Shown one piece after another: positions 1 through 9,334 of a stretch of 64,000 nt of DNA. The stretch covers positions 1 through 64,000 of the forward strand of contig JACKDQ010000009.1 of NCBI GenBank assembly GCA_020633415.1. Direction: 5' to 3'. The position numbers and the translations under genes were made by a program. Each line of letters opens with the position of its first letter. The stretch's first letter is position 1. The DNA is from Deltaproteobacteria bacterium (GTDB taxonomy: Bacteria > Myxococcota_A > Polyangia > GCA-2747355). The notes beneath the pieces were generated by a model. It had not been told where the DNA came from. It searched no databases and was given only the letters and a program-made list of their open reading frames with translations.

Positions 1-38
1 TGCCGGCCCGTCCTCGACTGTGCGACCCTGGAGCGCGC

Positions 39-434
39 TTAATCCTTACAGGAGGACACGCCCAGCTCGCTGGTATAGTTCGCGACCACGCAGAGCACCT
101 CAGATGGTTCGGCATCGAGCTCGTAGTCGATCAGCAGTCGGGCCCCGTCAGCGGCCACAAGCGGCCCAGTAACAAAGCTGCCATCACTGTTGGCGGGGGC
201 AAATACGCCAAAGCCGGTGCTCTGATTGCGCACTCGCACGATCGCCCTGCCGGTGACCGTATCGGCCTTGCCCTCGATCACCACGAGATGCTGCGTAGCA
301 TCGACCACCGACAGTCTGATCGCGTCGATCAGCGGCGGCGGCAACGGAATTTGCGGCGTATTGCAGCCGACAAGGGCCGCGAAACCGAGCGTCATCAGCG
401 CCCCGCAGAGAATCTTTCTCGCCCTCGAACTCAT
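39..434 (-). CDS. Small lipoprotein with one Ig/beta-sandwich-like domain
   Basis: This 131-residue protein has a basic N-terminus, a hydrophobic stretch and the lipobox LVGC, so it should be exported and lipid-anchored. The rest (roughly residues 40-130) alternates short beta strands and resembles the small Ig-like or carboxypeptidase-regulatory-like domains of surface proteins. Two cysteines near the C-terminus (in VLCVV and SSCKD) could form a disulfide. The start is supported by a GAGGAGG ribosome-binding site lying inside the last codons of the large kinase/sigma-54 gene, only 2 bases upstream. The two genes are therefore almost certainly co-transcribed and translationally coupled. The function is not recognised. 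It may be an envelope partner or target of the kinase gene, but only the arrangement suggests that. Confidence 0.75.
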   Translation of the reverse strand: MSSRARKILCGALMTLGFAALVGCNTPQIPLPPPLIDAIRLSVVDATQHLVVIEGKADTVTGRAIVRVRNQSTGFGVFAPANSDGSFVTGPLVAADGARLLIDYELDAEPSEVLCVVANYTSELGVSSCKD

Positions 435-436
435 CG

Positions 437-3400
437 TTAGACCTCCTCACCCGCGCGCGCTAGCGGCCGCCCGTGCTCTTCGTAGCGGCGTAGCTTCTTG
501 AGCAAGCCGTAACGGCTCAACCCGAGCAATCGCGCTGCCCGACTTTGGTTGCCTCGCGTACGCTGGAGTGCATCGCGGATCAGGATCCGCTCGAGATGGT
601 CGACACGCTCTCGCAGGTGTAGCTCCTCGCCCTGTACGATCGCCAACGGCACCGCATCGACGAGCATCGGTGACAGATCGGCCACGTCGATCTGGTCCTC
701 GGCCAAAGCGACCATGCGCATGATCTCATTTTCCAGCTGACGAACATTCCCTGGCCAGTCGAATCCGACCAGCCGCGCCAGCGCGCCGTTGCTGATCTCC
801 AGCTTTCGCGACTGCCCATGCTTTTGCATGAAATGCTTGACCAACAGCGGTATGTCATCGCGGCGCTCGGCAAGCGTCGGAATGTCGACGCGCACGACGT
901 TCAGCCGGTAGAAAAGGTCCTCGCGAAAGCGCCCTTCCTTGACCAGCGTCTCAAGATCGCGGTTAGACGCGGCGATGATCCGCACATCGGTACTGATGCT
1001 GCGCTCCGATCCGACGCGGCGGATCTCGCCGTCCTGCAGGACGCGCAACAGCTTGGTTTGCATCGCCATACTCATCTCGCCAACTTCGTCGAGAAAGAGG
1101 GTCCCGCGATCGGCGATCTCAAATAGGCCCTTGCGATCGCGTTCAGCGCCGGTAAAGGCCCCGCGCGTGTGGCCAAACAGCACGCTCTCGAGCAGCGTCT
1201 CGGGAATCGCGCCGCAGTTCTCGCCGACAAACGCGCCCTCTTTTCTAGCACCGTTGTGGTGAATCGCCCGCGCAACCAGTTCCTTGCCGGTGCCGCTCTT
1301 GCCGAAGATCACCACCGGCAAATCGGTTTCGCTAACCCGGTCGAGCAAGCGAAACATCGCGAGCATCGGAGGCGTCGCCCCGACGATATTGTTGTAGCAA
1401 TAGCGCTCGACCAGCGCGCGCTGACTATTCTTTAGTTGCTCCTCGGCCGCGACCAGCTCGATCGCCTGATGTTCGACCTGCTGCTTGAGTCGCTGGGCCA
1501 TTTCTTCGATGCTTCGTCGCTGGCGCTCGTTTTCTTCGTAGAGGCGAGCGTTCTCGATGGCGATCGCTGCCTGCTGGCAAAGATCGCGTGTCAGTGCGAG
1601 CTGTTCGTCGCCAAAGACCCCTGGTCTAAAGCGATGGTCGACGTAAATCGCACCGACGGTCTTGCCCTTGACCTCGAGCGGCAAAGCCAACACCGAGCGC
1701 AATGCCAAGTTCGAAACCGAGAGCGAACTGGAAAACCGCGGATCATCGAGTGCATCGACGGCGACCACTTCGCGACCTTGCCGGGCAGCGCTTTCCGCGA
1801 TCGAACGGCTGATCAAGGGGTCTTTGGCAACTAGTGTGTGCCGTTCAATGTTGCGCGCGACGGAGACACTGAGCACATCTGACGCATCGTCAGCCAAGAG
1901 CAAAAAGCCACGCTCCGCTCCCGAGACCGCGATCACCTCGTCGATGATCAACTCGAGCAGCGGCTGCAAGCGAAGTTCGCTATTGATCCGCCGGTTGATC
2001 CGCAACAACCGTCTGAGCTGTTCCAGCGCAGTGGCCGGCGCACCATCGGCCACCGTTGGCAGATCTTGGGCGCCGTCGTCCATGACCAGCCCGTGCCAAC
2101 GCTGACGAAGTTGCTCGACCTCTCGATCGCGCTCCATCTCGGCGCGACTGACATCGGGACTGTTTGCCATGACAAGCTCCAAGATTTCTTGAGCGCGCGC
2201 GAGTACACCTCGGGCGGCGGCACGTCGCCCCAAAGCGACCAACAGCTGACCCAACGTCGAACTGAACCGCCACAGCGCACCCAACGCACCACAGTACTCC
2301 AACCTAGCGCAGTGCTCGGCCAGCGCTTCGGTCGCTGTCGTTGCGGCCGCGGGCAGCGGGCGATCGGGCCAAACCGAGAGCCAACGCTCGGCGACCAACC
2401 GCCGCAACTCGGCACGACGGCCGCAGAGCTGCTCTTCGCGCTGCTCGACCACGATCGCGGCTTGCGCGCGACCAAGTGCCGTCAACGCCGCGATCTGAAT
2501 CAATCGCGCCGTCGAGGCCTCCCCCCGAGTCGCCTGGTCGAAAAACGCCTCGGCCCGCTCAGCGAGTTCCAGCGATCCCGACCAATCTCGCCGCCAGCGG
2601 GCAATATCGGCAGCCAGCAACAGAGCCAGACCACGGCTGCGACACGGATCGCCGTCGAGCCGCTCGAGCTGTTCGAGGCCTCGTTGCGCAGCGGCGACGT
2701 TGCCCAGCAGCAGCTGCGCGCCCGCCAGATTGTAGGTCGCACCGCTCAGTTCGTCCGATCGTCCCAAACGCGTCAACGCGCGAACCGCCGCATCGAGCAG
2801 TTCCATAGCCGCGGTGTACTGTCCGCGCTCGACCATCGTCGAGCCGAGGTTGCTGTAATAAGTTGCCGCCGCGTGGGCATCGCCATATTCGCGAGCAAGC
2901 TCGAGGGCCCGACGAAAGCATACTTCCGCATCTCGCAGCTCGCCGCCGACAAACGCCAGATTGCCGCGCAGCGAGGTCAAACGCGCCAGGCGCAGCGGGT
3001 TGTCCTGGCAGGCGCGCTGCCCTAAGCCCAAAAAGGAGCGGGCCACGCGCGGTTGGTCACTCATCAGAGCCAGCGCGGCCGCCTCCACCAAGCAGCCTTC
3101 CTCATCGCTCAGCCGATCGATCGGACCGTGCAATTGATGCTCGACCAGTGGCCCGAGAATCTGCAGCGCGCGCTCTCTCTCGCCGCGTTTGGCGGCGAGC
3201 AACGCCTGTTGAGCTCGCGCCGCCAGTTTCTCGGCGACCGAGCTTTCTTCCCCGAGATCGACGGCGCTCAACGTCCGCAACGCGCCATCAACGTCCCCTG
3301 CACGACGCTTAACGTCCGCCAGATCGAGTTGGCACGTTGCATCGCGTTGCGGCTCGAGCAGTGCTGCGGCCGCAGGATAGTCGCCGCGTTGTGCGCGCAA

Positions 3401-5320
3401 TCGTGCTTCGCAGCGCACCAGCGCCGGCGTCGCCGGCCAGGCTTGGTTGAGCTGACGAACCAACATCAGCGCCCGCAGCGCATCTTGGTGCCAAAGCCGC
3501 TCGAGCAGCGCTAACGCGGCAGTGAGCTGCTGCTCATCGAACGCCACGCCCGCACACAGCCGGTGAAAAGTCTCGTCGTCGCTGTCGGGATCAGCCGCCA
3601 ACGTCCAGAAGCGATGCTGCTGCTGGCGCTGGTCTTCACTGAGCGCCGCTAACCAGGAGCGCTGCACCACCGGCGAGACGATGCTAATCCGCCCCTGGCT
3701 CGCGCCGATCAATCCGACGAGCTCGCCGACCGTCGCCCAGACGGTGGACTCAGCAATCGAAAGCAACTTCGCCAGTTCGGACGGCTCGACGGGCCGCGCA
3801 GCGATCGCCACCGCATCGACCAATCGCCTTTGCAGCGCGCCGCATCCGGCGCGACGTCGCGCTAGCAGCCGCTCTAGACGTCGATCGATCGGCCCTTCGG
3901 CTAAGCGATCGGCGCCAACCTGGGCCTCGGCCAGTTCACCGCGCGCCCAGGCCGCGACGAGCTGACTGAGCAGGCGCGGATTGCCGGCGGAGGCTGCAAA
4001 CAACCAGCGACTGGCCGAAGATTCGAGACCCGCCCCGACGACCATTCCGTCGACGAGCGCGCGGGCCTCGCCGGCGTCGAGCGGCCCCAAGACGATCCGC
4101 TCGGCGACCGGGGAACTGTCAACGCCCTCGAATGCGGTCTCGTCGCGCGACTCGCCGATCACCGCGATCGGCAGGCGCTCGGCCTGGCGAACAGCCAACA
4201 GCATCTGACACGTGCGCCGCTGCAGCGCTTCGGCCAGATCAGCGAACACCGCCACCAGCGGAGCCACGCGGGCCTGCGCCTCAAGGCGCTGACAAAGCTC
4301 CGCCGCGGCATCGTCGATCGACGCTGGCTTCGCGGTCATCGCAGCCACGTCAACCACGCTGGCCTGGGCGTCGGGGCGACCGCGATAATCGCCAACAGCC
4401 GCCGAAATCAGAGCACTTTTCCCGATACCGGCCTCACCACAGACCCAGCCAACCCCCAGTCGCGCCAGCGTTTGTGCGATCGCCTGGCGCGCCGCCGCTC
4501 GACCGACGAAGGCCGGCTCGACCAGTGACACCCGGCCCTCACCCGCTGATCGCGCATCGACCAGCCGGTCCAACGCGGCCAAGACGGCGCGGGCCGAACA
4601 GTAGCGGCGAGCCGGATCTTTCTCAAGCAAGCGTTTGATTATCGAGGATAAACCAGAGTCATCGGCGATTTGGACCGGCTCGGCGAAGATCTTCTCGATC
4701 AACGCGCGTGGGGTCTTTGCGGTCAGCGGCGGTTTGCCGTAGCGCAAGAAATAAAGCGTTGCGCCCAAGCTGTAGAGGTCGCTACGCGGACCAGCGTCTC
4801 CACCGAGCGCCTCGGGCGCCATGAAGTCGACCGTGCCCGAAACAGCGCTGGCGCCCAGCCGATCGGCGAGCCCAAAATCGACCAACACTGCGCGCCCGTC
4901 GTCGACGATCACGTTGGCTGGCTTGAGATCGCGGTGGACGAAGCCCCGCTGATGCAACGCGATCAGCGCAGCGCACAGTTCGCGTGCGATCTGGATCGCC
5001 GGCGCGACGGCCATCGGCGCCAGGCGCTGAGCGTTTTGCCCGCCGACATAGCCCATCACCAGGTAGCCGTGGCCCTGGAGCTCGCCGCTCTTGACACGGC
5101 CGACATCAAAAACTGGAACAATATTAGGGTGCTGGATTTCTGACAGGCAACGAAACTCGGCGAACGAGGCGGTACCGAGTTTGATCGCGCAAGGACGGTC
5201 GGCCAGGCGGTCGTATGCCTGATAAACCACGCCCGCCTGCCCGTGCCCCAACCGCTGGATGAGCTCGTAGCGATGATCGAGGACGCGATCTGTCAACTCT
5301 TTTGACACACCTGTGGCCAA
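437..5320 (-). CDS. Ser/Thr protein kinase - AAA ATPase - TPR - GAF - sigma-54 activator fusion
   Basis: This 1627-residue protein joins a eukaryote-type kinase to a bacterial enhancer-binding protein. In order: a kinase domain (about residues 17-250) with a glycine loop, HRDLKPAN near residue 128, DFG near 147 and an APE-like MAPEA; an AAA/STAND-type ATPase with Walker A GEAGIGKS near 296; a long alpha-helical TPR-like region (about 600-1080); a GAF domain (about 1120-1260); a sigma-54 interaction AAA+ domain with GKSGTGKE near 1340 and the GAFTGA loop near 1386; and a Fis-type helix-turn-helix (about 1577-1610). All catalytic motifs look intact. No transmembrane segment is visible, so it should be cytoplasmic. 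The inferred role is to couple a signal read by the kinase, TPR or GAF parts to transcription from sigma-54 promoters. The listed start is a TTG; a GTG at 5308 is an alternative. A small lipoprotein follows after 2 bases. Confidence 0.95.
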   Translation of the reverse strand: MATGVSKELTDRVLDHRYELIQRLGHGQAGVVYQAYDRLADRPCAIKLGTASFAEFRCLSEIQHPNIVPVFDVGRVKSGELQGHGYLVMGYVGGQNAQRLAPMAVAPAIQIARELCAALIALHQRGFVHRDLKPANVIVDDGRAVLVDFGLADRLGASAVSGTVDFMAPEALGGDAGPRSDLYSLGATLYFLRYGKPPLTAKTPRALIEKIFAEPVQIADDSGLSSIIKRLLEKDPARRYCSARAVLAALDRLVDARSAGEGRVSLVEPAFVGRAAARQAIAQTLARLGVGWVCGEAGIGKSALISAAVGDYRGRPDAQASVVDVAAMTAKPASIDDAAAELCQRLEAQARVAPLVAVFADLAEALQRRTCQMLLAVRQAERLPIAVIGESRDETAFEGVDSSPVAERIVLGPLDAGEARALVDGMVVGAGLESSASRWLFAASAGNPRLLSQLVAAWARGELAEAQVGADRLAEGPIDRRLERLLARRRAGCGALQRRLVDAVAIAARPVEPSELAKLLSIAESTVWATVGELVGLIGASQGRISIVSPVVQRSWLAALSEDQRQQQHRFWTLAADPDSDDETFHRLCAGVAFDEQQLTAALALLERLWHQDALRALMLVRQLNQAWPATPALVRCEARLRAQRGDYPAAAALLEPQRDATCQLDLADVKRRAGDVDGALRTLSAVDLGEESSVAEKLAARAQQALLAAKRGERERALQILGPLVEHQLHGPIDRLSDEEGCLVEAAALALMSDQPRVARSFLGLGQRACQDNPLRLARLTSLRGNLAFVGGELRDAEVCFRRALELAREYGDAHAAATYYSNLGSTMVERGQYTAAMELLDAAVRALTRLGRSDELSGATYNLAGAQLLLGNVAAAQRGLEQLERLDGDPCRSRGLALLLAADIARWRRDWSGSLELAERAEAFFDQATRGEASTARLIQIAALTALGRAQAAIVVEQREEQLCGRRAELRRLVAERWLSVWPDRPLPAAATTATEALAEHCARLEYCGALGALWRFSSTLGQLLVALGRRAAARGVLARAQEILELVMANSPDVSRAEMERDREVEQLRQRWHGLVMDDGAQDLPTVADGAPATALEQLRRLLRINRRINSELRLQPLLELIIDEVIAVSGAERGFLLLADDASDVLSVSVARNIERHTLVAKDPLISRSIAESAARQGREVVAVDALDDPRFSSSLSVSNLALRSVLALPLEVKGKTVGAIYVDHRFRPGVFGDEQLALTRDLCQQAAIAIENARLYEENERQRRSIEEMAQRLKQQVEHQAIELVAAEEQLKNSQRALVERYCYNNIVGATPPMLAMFRLLDRVSETDLPVVIFGKSGTGKELVARAIHHNGARKEGAFVGENCGAIPETLLESVLFGHTRGAFTGAERDRKGLFEIADRGTLFLDEVGEMSMAMQTKLLRVLQDGEIRRVGSERSISTDVRIIAASNRDLETLVKEGRFREDLFYRLNVVRVDIPTLAERRDDIPLLVKHFMQKHGQSRKLEISNGALARLVGFDWPGNVRQLENEIMRMVALAEDQIDVADLSPMLVDAVPLAIVQGEELHLRERVDHLERILIRDALQRTRGNQSRAARLLGLSRYGLLKKLRRYEEHGRPLARAGEEV

Positions 5321-5494
5321 GATTTACACATCTCCCGATCCGGGGCTAGCCAATTCTCGGCAGTTGGCGTCCCCGGTCTGCGACGCAGGCCGAGGTAATG
5401 CAAACCCTGCGCCGAGGGCGGCAAAGAAAGATTTCAAAATCAGCGGGTTGGATATCGGAGCCCGGCGGCATCGGCACCGGACTCGGCGCGGGCG

Positions 5495-6214
5495 CTAGAA
5501 GTGGATCGTGCCGAAGAAGTCGAGGCTCACGCCGTTGACGAAGTTCTTTTCTTTGTTGATCGGCGCGCCGGTGAAGCCATCGTTGGTAAACACCAGGCCT
5601 TGATAAAGCAGCCGACCACCGACCGAGAGCCAAGGCCCGGCAAAAAACTCCAGCCCGCCCCCGAGACGAAAGGTGAAACCCTTGGCCCAAACGTCGACCG
5701 TATCGTGCCACGCGTCCACGTAGGTCGGCCCGATCCAGGCAAAGCCTAAACCACCCTGAAAAAACGGCTCGACCGGGCCGCGGGTCGGCACATGGAGCTT
5801 GAGATCCGCGGTGACGGTCATCATGTACATCGCGTCGAAATACGTCGCCCAGTAATCATTGCGGTCGTGATAGCTGACCCCCCAGTTGAGCTCCATCGAG
5901 ACAAAGGGTCCCAGCCGCACGCCGCCGTATAAGCCGCCGCCGCCGCCATGACTCATATATCCTCTGTCATAATCGGTGACTTGGGCCGCGACGAAGAACC
6001 CACCGAGCTGCCCGCCGAGATAGCCATGGACGCGATGGCGAAAGCCCCAGCGCGGCGTGGTGCGCGGGCCGTAGTACCGACCACCACCGCCATAATACTG
6101 AGCTTGCGCCTCGGTCGTCGCGCCGAGGACGCCAACGCCCAACAGCAACGCCAACAGCGCGGGTCGAAAAAAGCCGACTCTACTCGGGGCAAAGGATCTG
6201 CGAGCGGAATTCAT
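5495..6214 (-). CDS. Outer-membrane beta-barrel-like protein
   Basis: This 239-residue protein has a typical signal peptide ending near AQA, a Tyr/Gly-rich stretch (YYGGGGRYYG), and then alternating amphipathic strands ending in a C-terminal phenylalanine. That pattern is typical of small outer-membrane barrels (OmpA/OMP_b-brl type). I chose the ATG at 6214 because GGAGG sits 5 bases upstream of it; an in-frame ATG 12 bases earlier contains that ribosome-binding site and is less likely. The Gly- and aromatic-rich strands 'GPFVSMELNWGVSY' and 'PVEPFFQGGLGFAW' match the barrel pattern. The gene appears to be transcribed alone. No ligand or pore function can be assigned. Confidence 0.8.
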   Translation of the reverse strand: MNSARRSFAPSRVGFFRPALLALLLGVGVLGATTEAQAQYYGGGGRYYGPRTTPRWGFRHRVHGYLGGQLGGFFVAAQVTDYDRGYMSHGGGGGLYGGVRLGPFVSMELNWGVSYHDRNDYWATYFDAMYMMTVTADLKLHVPTRGPVEPFFQGGLGFAWIGPTYVDAWHDTVDVWAKGFTFRLGGGLEFFAGPWLSVGGRLLYQGLVFTNDGFTGAPINKEKNFVNGVSLDFFGTIHF

Positions 6215-6378
6215 CTGCGCCTCCATCGTGAGCGTCCCGCACAGCGCGGGTTGGCAATCGCTAAAGAACAGGTCGTGGCGGCAGTTTACGCCCAACGCCG
6301 CACACTCACAACCGACAACAGCCCGCCTGGTGAGCAGTCCCGCCTGGTGCCGCCGCCGCTGGGCGCAAACCGCAGCTC

Positions 6379-7236
6379 TCAGCGTGACCGCTTGCCATCT
6401 TTTGCGCTGTGACCGTGGTCGCCTTGGCGGGCCATTCGCGCCAGCGCCTGCTGGGCCATTCGCCGGAGGTCTGCGTCCTCGTGGCCACCGGCGATAAACT
6501 CGAGAAAGCCCCGTGCCTCGCTGCCCCCCAGCTGGCCGATCGCATCGATCAGCTGGGCCAATCGCTCGGTATCGCGGAACTCGGCCAACGCGGTAAGCGA
6601 CTTGACCGCCTGACGATCACCGATCGCCACCAACGCACCGATCGCGGTGTCGGCAACCGAACGCTGCTTGTCGCGCAGCCGCTCGATAACAAGTGGCACG
6701 GCATGTCGCAGTCTGTAGAACCCAGCAACCTCGACAGCCCAGGCCCGCGTCTCAGGATCCTTGGCGCGAAGCGCTGCGCCGAGGGTGGTCAAGTCGTTGC
6801 GCCCCTCGACGATCCGCGCACGCGCCAACCAACGGCGCCATGCCCCGGCGAACATCGCCGAGGGATCCTTGTCGGCACCGACAACGATCTCCTGCCACGC
6901 GATCGGCATCACTTGCAGGTCGTCGCTGGCACGCGCCGAAATGACGAGCAAGGTGCGCGCTTGCTGTCTTGCAAGCTGCGCGCTGAGCCGATAGGCGCTT
7001 GGCGATTCCGATCCGATATCGAGCCGATAGCCGGCATCGTTCAAGTATCGCTTTAACCAGGTTTCGACCGTCGTTTCGGGCAAATCGCTCAGACCGGCCA
7101 CGGCAACGTGGATCTCGCGAACGACCAGCGCGGTAGATTCGCGCGTTGTCGAACGCGGATGGTCACAGCGACAGCCGCCCCACGCACAGAGCGCCAGGAG
7201 CAAGCCGCAGCGCCAACTCTGGCGTCTCGCGCTCAC
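6379..7236 (-). CDS. HEAT-repeat lipoprotein-like protein
   Basis: The gene starts at a GTG (7236) that overlaps the lipB stop codon in a GTGA tetramer, giving a 285-residue product coupled to lipB. The N-terminus has a basic, then hydrophobic segment with cysteines (GGCRCDH), which looks like a lipoprotein or secreted-protein signal. Residues of about 30-120 are unassigned. From about 150 onward there are at least four helical repeats of HEAT/PBS-lyase type, with phrases such as RAWAVEVAGFYR, SVADTAIGALVAIGD and LRRMAQQALARMARQG. HEAT repeats usually serve as protein-protein scaffolds. The frame stays open further upstream into lipB, but that part is Arg/Gly-rich shadow sequence and is not coding. 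Function unknown. Confidence 0.8.
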   Translation of the reverse strand: MSARRQSWRCGLLLALCAWGGCRCDHPRSTTRESTALVVREIHVAVAGLSDLPETTVETWLKRYLNDAGYRLDIGSESPSAYRLSAQLARQQARTLLVISARASDDLQVMPIAWQEIVVGADKDPSAMFAGAWRRWLARARIVEGRNDLTTLGAALRAKDPETRAWAVEVAGFYRLRHAVPLVIERLRDKQRSVADTAIGALVAIGDRQAVKSLTALAEFRDTERLAQLIDAIGQLGGSEARGFLEFIAGGHEDADLRRMAQQALARMARQGDHGHSAKDGKRSR

Positions 7237-7901
7237 GCCGCACCTGCGATCAGCGCGCCGGGATCGACGGCCAACAGTTGCTCGCCATAGGCCGCGGCGA
7301 TCCGTGGCGCCAACGCCGTCGCCAAATCGCTCAGCGTCGCCGTGACACCTAGTGCCGCAAGCGACGTCACCGGTGCGCTCAGCCCACAGGGTACGATCAA
7401 CGCGAAGTGGGCCAGCTGCGGTGCCACGTTGAGCGCGAAGCCATGGATCGCCACGCCCTCGCGGGCGTCCACACCTACCGCGCCGATCTTTCCCTGCTCG
7501 GTCCACACGCCGGGTGTGCCATCGTCCCACCAAGCGCGGATCCCCAATTCGGCCAGCAGCTCGACCAACGCCTGGGCCATCCCTTCGACGTGCGGACGCA
7601 CCGCGCGCGCGATCCGGCGAATCGGATAGCCGACCAACTGCCCCGGGCCGTGATAGGTCACATCGCCGCCACGCGAGACATCGATCCGCTCCACGCCCCG
7701 CGCCCTGAGCTCCGCATCCGAGAGCAACACGTTCGCCGGATTGGTCCGGCGACCGCAGGTGATCACCGGCGGGTGCTCCAACATCAGCAGCGTGTGCTCG
7801 CCAGGAGCGGCGATCAGCTGGCGCTTGAGCCGCTGCTGCAGCGCCAAGGCGTCAGCGTAGCCCAGACGGCCGAGGAAGGCCCATCGTAGCGTGGCAACCA
7901 C
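7233..7901 (-). CDS. lipB: Octanoyl-(acyl-carrier-protein) transferase LipB
   Basis: LipB moves the octanoyl group from octanoyl-ACP to lipoyl domains, the first step of lipoate synthesis. The 222-residue product has the family signature RGGDVTYHGPGQLVGYP, the catalytic lysine in EQGKIGAVGV, a conserved HGFALNV segment and the catalytic cysteine in VPCGLSAPVTS. Its length fits the family (about 210-230). I take the GTG at 7901 as the start, giving an N-terminus VVATLRWAFLGRLGYADA that aligns with LipB openings; the frame runs about 180 codons further upstream but into the lysR gene. No strong ribosome-binding site precedes it. No lipA is present in the window. It is coupled to the HEAT-repeat gene downstream. 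Confidence 0.93.
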   Translation of the reverse strand: MVATLRWAFLGRLGYADALALQQRLKRQLIAAPGEHTLLMLEHPPVITCGRRTNPANVLLSDAELRARGVERIDVSRGGDVTYHGPGQLVGYPIRRIARAVRPHVEGMAQALVELLAELGIRAWWDDGTPGVWTEQGKIGAVGVDAREGVAIHGFALNVAPQLAHFALIVPCGLSAPVTSLAALGVTATLSDLATALAPRIAAAYGEQLLAVDPGALIAGAA

Positions 7902-7999
7902 GGTGTATCGTGGCCGCGGTCCGATCTTCCTGTCAAGCGGCGCTGCGTCGGCGCCAGCAAGGGCACGGCGCGGTTGGCTCGTCGCGAAAGGCTGTGAAC

Positions 8000-8965
8000 C
8001 TAGTCGTTCCGACTGGGCGACGCTTCGCCGTAAAAGCGCTCGGGCATCAGCTGATTGAGCTGCTCGACCGCGGCGCGCAGTGCATCGATCGTCTCGGTAA
8101 CGCGATCGCGTTCGGCGAGCAGGGGTCGATGGGCGACGAAGATCGGCTGCTCGCTCAGCGGCGATAGCGGCAAGCGCCGCACTTTCCACCCCGCATCGAT
8201 CGCGAAATCGTCGGGCAACACGGCTAGCAGGCGCCCACTCGCACAGACCTTTGCGCCCATGCTCAGCGCGCTGACCCGCAAATGAACTTGCCGGCGCAAA
8301 TTGGCCGGCCAACCATCGGTGATCCCCGCCGGCGGTGCGACGAAGCCATAGGGCAGACAGTCTTCCAATGTCTTGGGCGGTGATCGGACGAGCGGGTGAT
8401 CGGCACCGCAATAGATGCTGTAGCTGGAGCTTTCCAGCCAACTGACCGTCAAATCGTCAGGCACCTCGCCCTGCTCGATCAACGCCAGGTCGATCGATCC
8501 TTTGCGTAGGGCGATGCAAGCATCCTGATCGTCCATGGTGAGGATCTCGGGGCGCAATTCGGGGCAGCGCTCGGCGAGACGCTCGAGGGCCGGCAACAGG
8601 TAGGTCATCGCTACCGAATGACTGGCGACGATCCGCACCGGTCCGCGAAACGTCATCTCGTGGATCGCCTGCAGACCATCATCGATGCGCCGCATCGCGT
8701 CGCGCACGTACTGCAGAAAGACCCGCCCGCGTTGGTTCAGCGCGAGGCTGCGCGCATTGCCGCGATCGAACAGCGGTTGCTCGAGTGCCTCTTCGAGCTG
8801 CCGCACCGTCCGCGACAGGCCGGGGGCGCTGGTCGCCAACTCGCGAGCGGCCGTCGGCAGATGCTCGCTTTCGGCGACCGCACGAAAGACGGGCAACCAG
8901 TTCCAGAACTGGGCCAGTCGGCGAACCGGCGCCAAGGATCCATCATCGCTCTGCTGCTCACTCAT
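8000..8965 (-). CDS. LysR-family transcriptional regulator
   Basis: This 321-residue protein has an N-terminal winged helix-turn-helix (about residues 20-80), with the typical LysR phrases FRAVAESEHLPTAARELATS and LSRTVRQLEEALEQPLFDR. A periplasmic-binding-protein-like effector domain follows (about 110-300). The ATG at 8965 is preferred over an upstream in-frame start because it gives a normal LysR N-terminus and has GGGA about 8 bases upstream. LysR proteins often control a divergent neighbour, so ddl, starting 369 bases away on the other strand, is a candidate target alongside lipB downstream. The effector is unknown. A short dyad (GCAA-N8-TTGC at 9183-9198) in the intergenic region could be an operator, but this is weak. 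Confidence 0.9.
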   Translation of the reverse strand: MSEQQSDDGSLAPVRRLAQFWNWLPVFRAVAESEHLPTAARELATSAPGLSRTVRQLEEALEQPLFDRGNARSLALNQRGRVFLQYVRDAMRRIDDGLQAIHEMTFRGPVRIVASHSVAMTYLLPALERLAERCPELRPEILTMDDQDACIALRKGSIDLALIEQGEVPDDLTVSWLESSSYSIYCGADHPLVRSPPKTLEDCLPYGFVAPPAGITDGWPANLRRQVHLRVSALSMGAKVCASGRLLAVLPDDFAIDAGWKVRRLPLSPLSEQPIFVAHRPLLAERDRVTETIDALRAAVEQLNQLMPERFYGEASPSRND

Positions 8966-9334
8966 CGGCGTTCCCGCTGCGCGCAAGTTTCTCGCGTCGC
9001 AGCCTAGCACGGTGTAGCTGGGCAGGCAGCGTTGCCACCGTGGTCACGATCCCCCTCGACATTTGCCGCGCCCCCAACGGCCTAGCGACGGCCACCGGAA
9101 TCGCTCGACCGCCAAAGATCGACCGATTGCCAGACCCTGGCAGCGACGCGCCAGTTGTCGCTCGCGCCAGGCTGTGCTGGCTGCAAAACTTGAGTTGCCA
9201 CGTGGGCTGTAGTATTGGGTCGTTGTAGCCACGAATCGGTGTCCGAACAGACACGCTCTTGGCTAAGTACATAGTATTACAAACCGATTGCTGTTGGCAC
9301 ACATAGTGCTTCTGTCCAGCGGCGAGAGGGTCTG
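8966..9334. other. Divergent intergenic region between lysR and ddl (369 bp)
   Basis: No convincing gene is seen. The only frame covering it (minus strand, about 114 codons) has no recognisable domain, ribosome-binding site or coding character. The half near ddl is more AT-rich than its surroundings. It contains a short dyad GCAA-N8-TTGC (9183-9198) and a sigma-54-type promoter match just upstream of ddl, listed separately. Confidence 0.6.
9294..9311 (+). promoter_or_regulatory. Possible sigma-54 (-24/-12) promoter for ddl
   Basis: The sequence TTGGCAC-N5-GTGCTT keeps the GG and GC dinucleotides of the sigma-54 consensus (TTGGCAC-N5-TTGCTT) with the correct 10-base separation and only one mismatch in the -12 element. 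Predicted initiation would fall near 9321-9325, giving a leader of about 10-15 bases before the ddl start at 9335. The window encodes a sigma-54 activator. This is one match found by eye. Confidence 0.4.

Noticed and set aside
2066..3025. Long plus-strand frame opposite the kinase/sigma-54 gene
   Set aside because: It is antisense to a well-supported gene, with Arg/Gln-rich low-quality sequence typical of shadow frames in GC-rich DNA.
8958..9302. 114-codon minus-strand frame in the lysR-ddl gap
   Set aside because: No domain, no ribosome-binding site and non-coding composition; it also runs over the lysR start.
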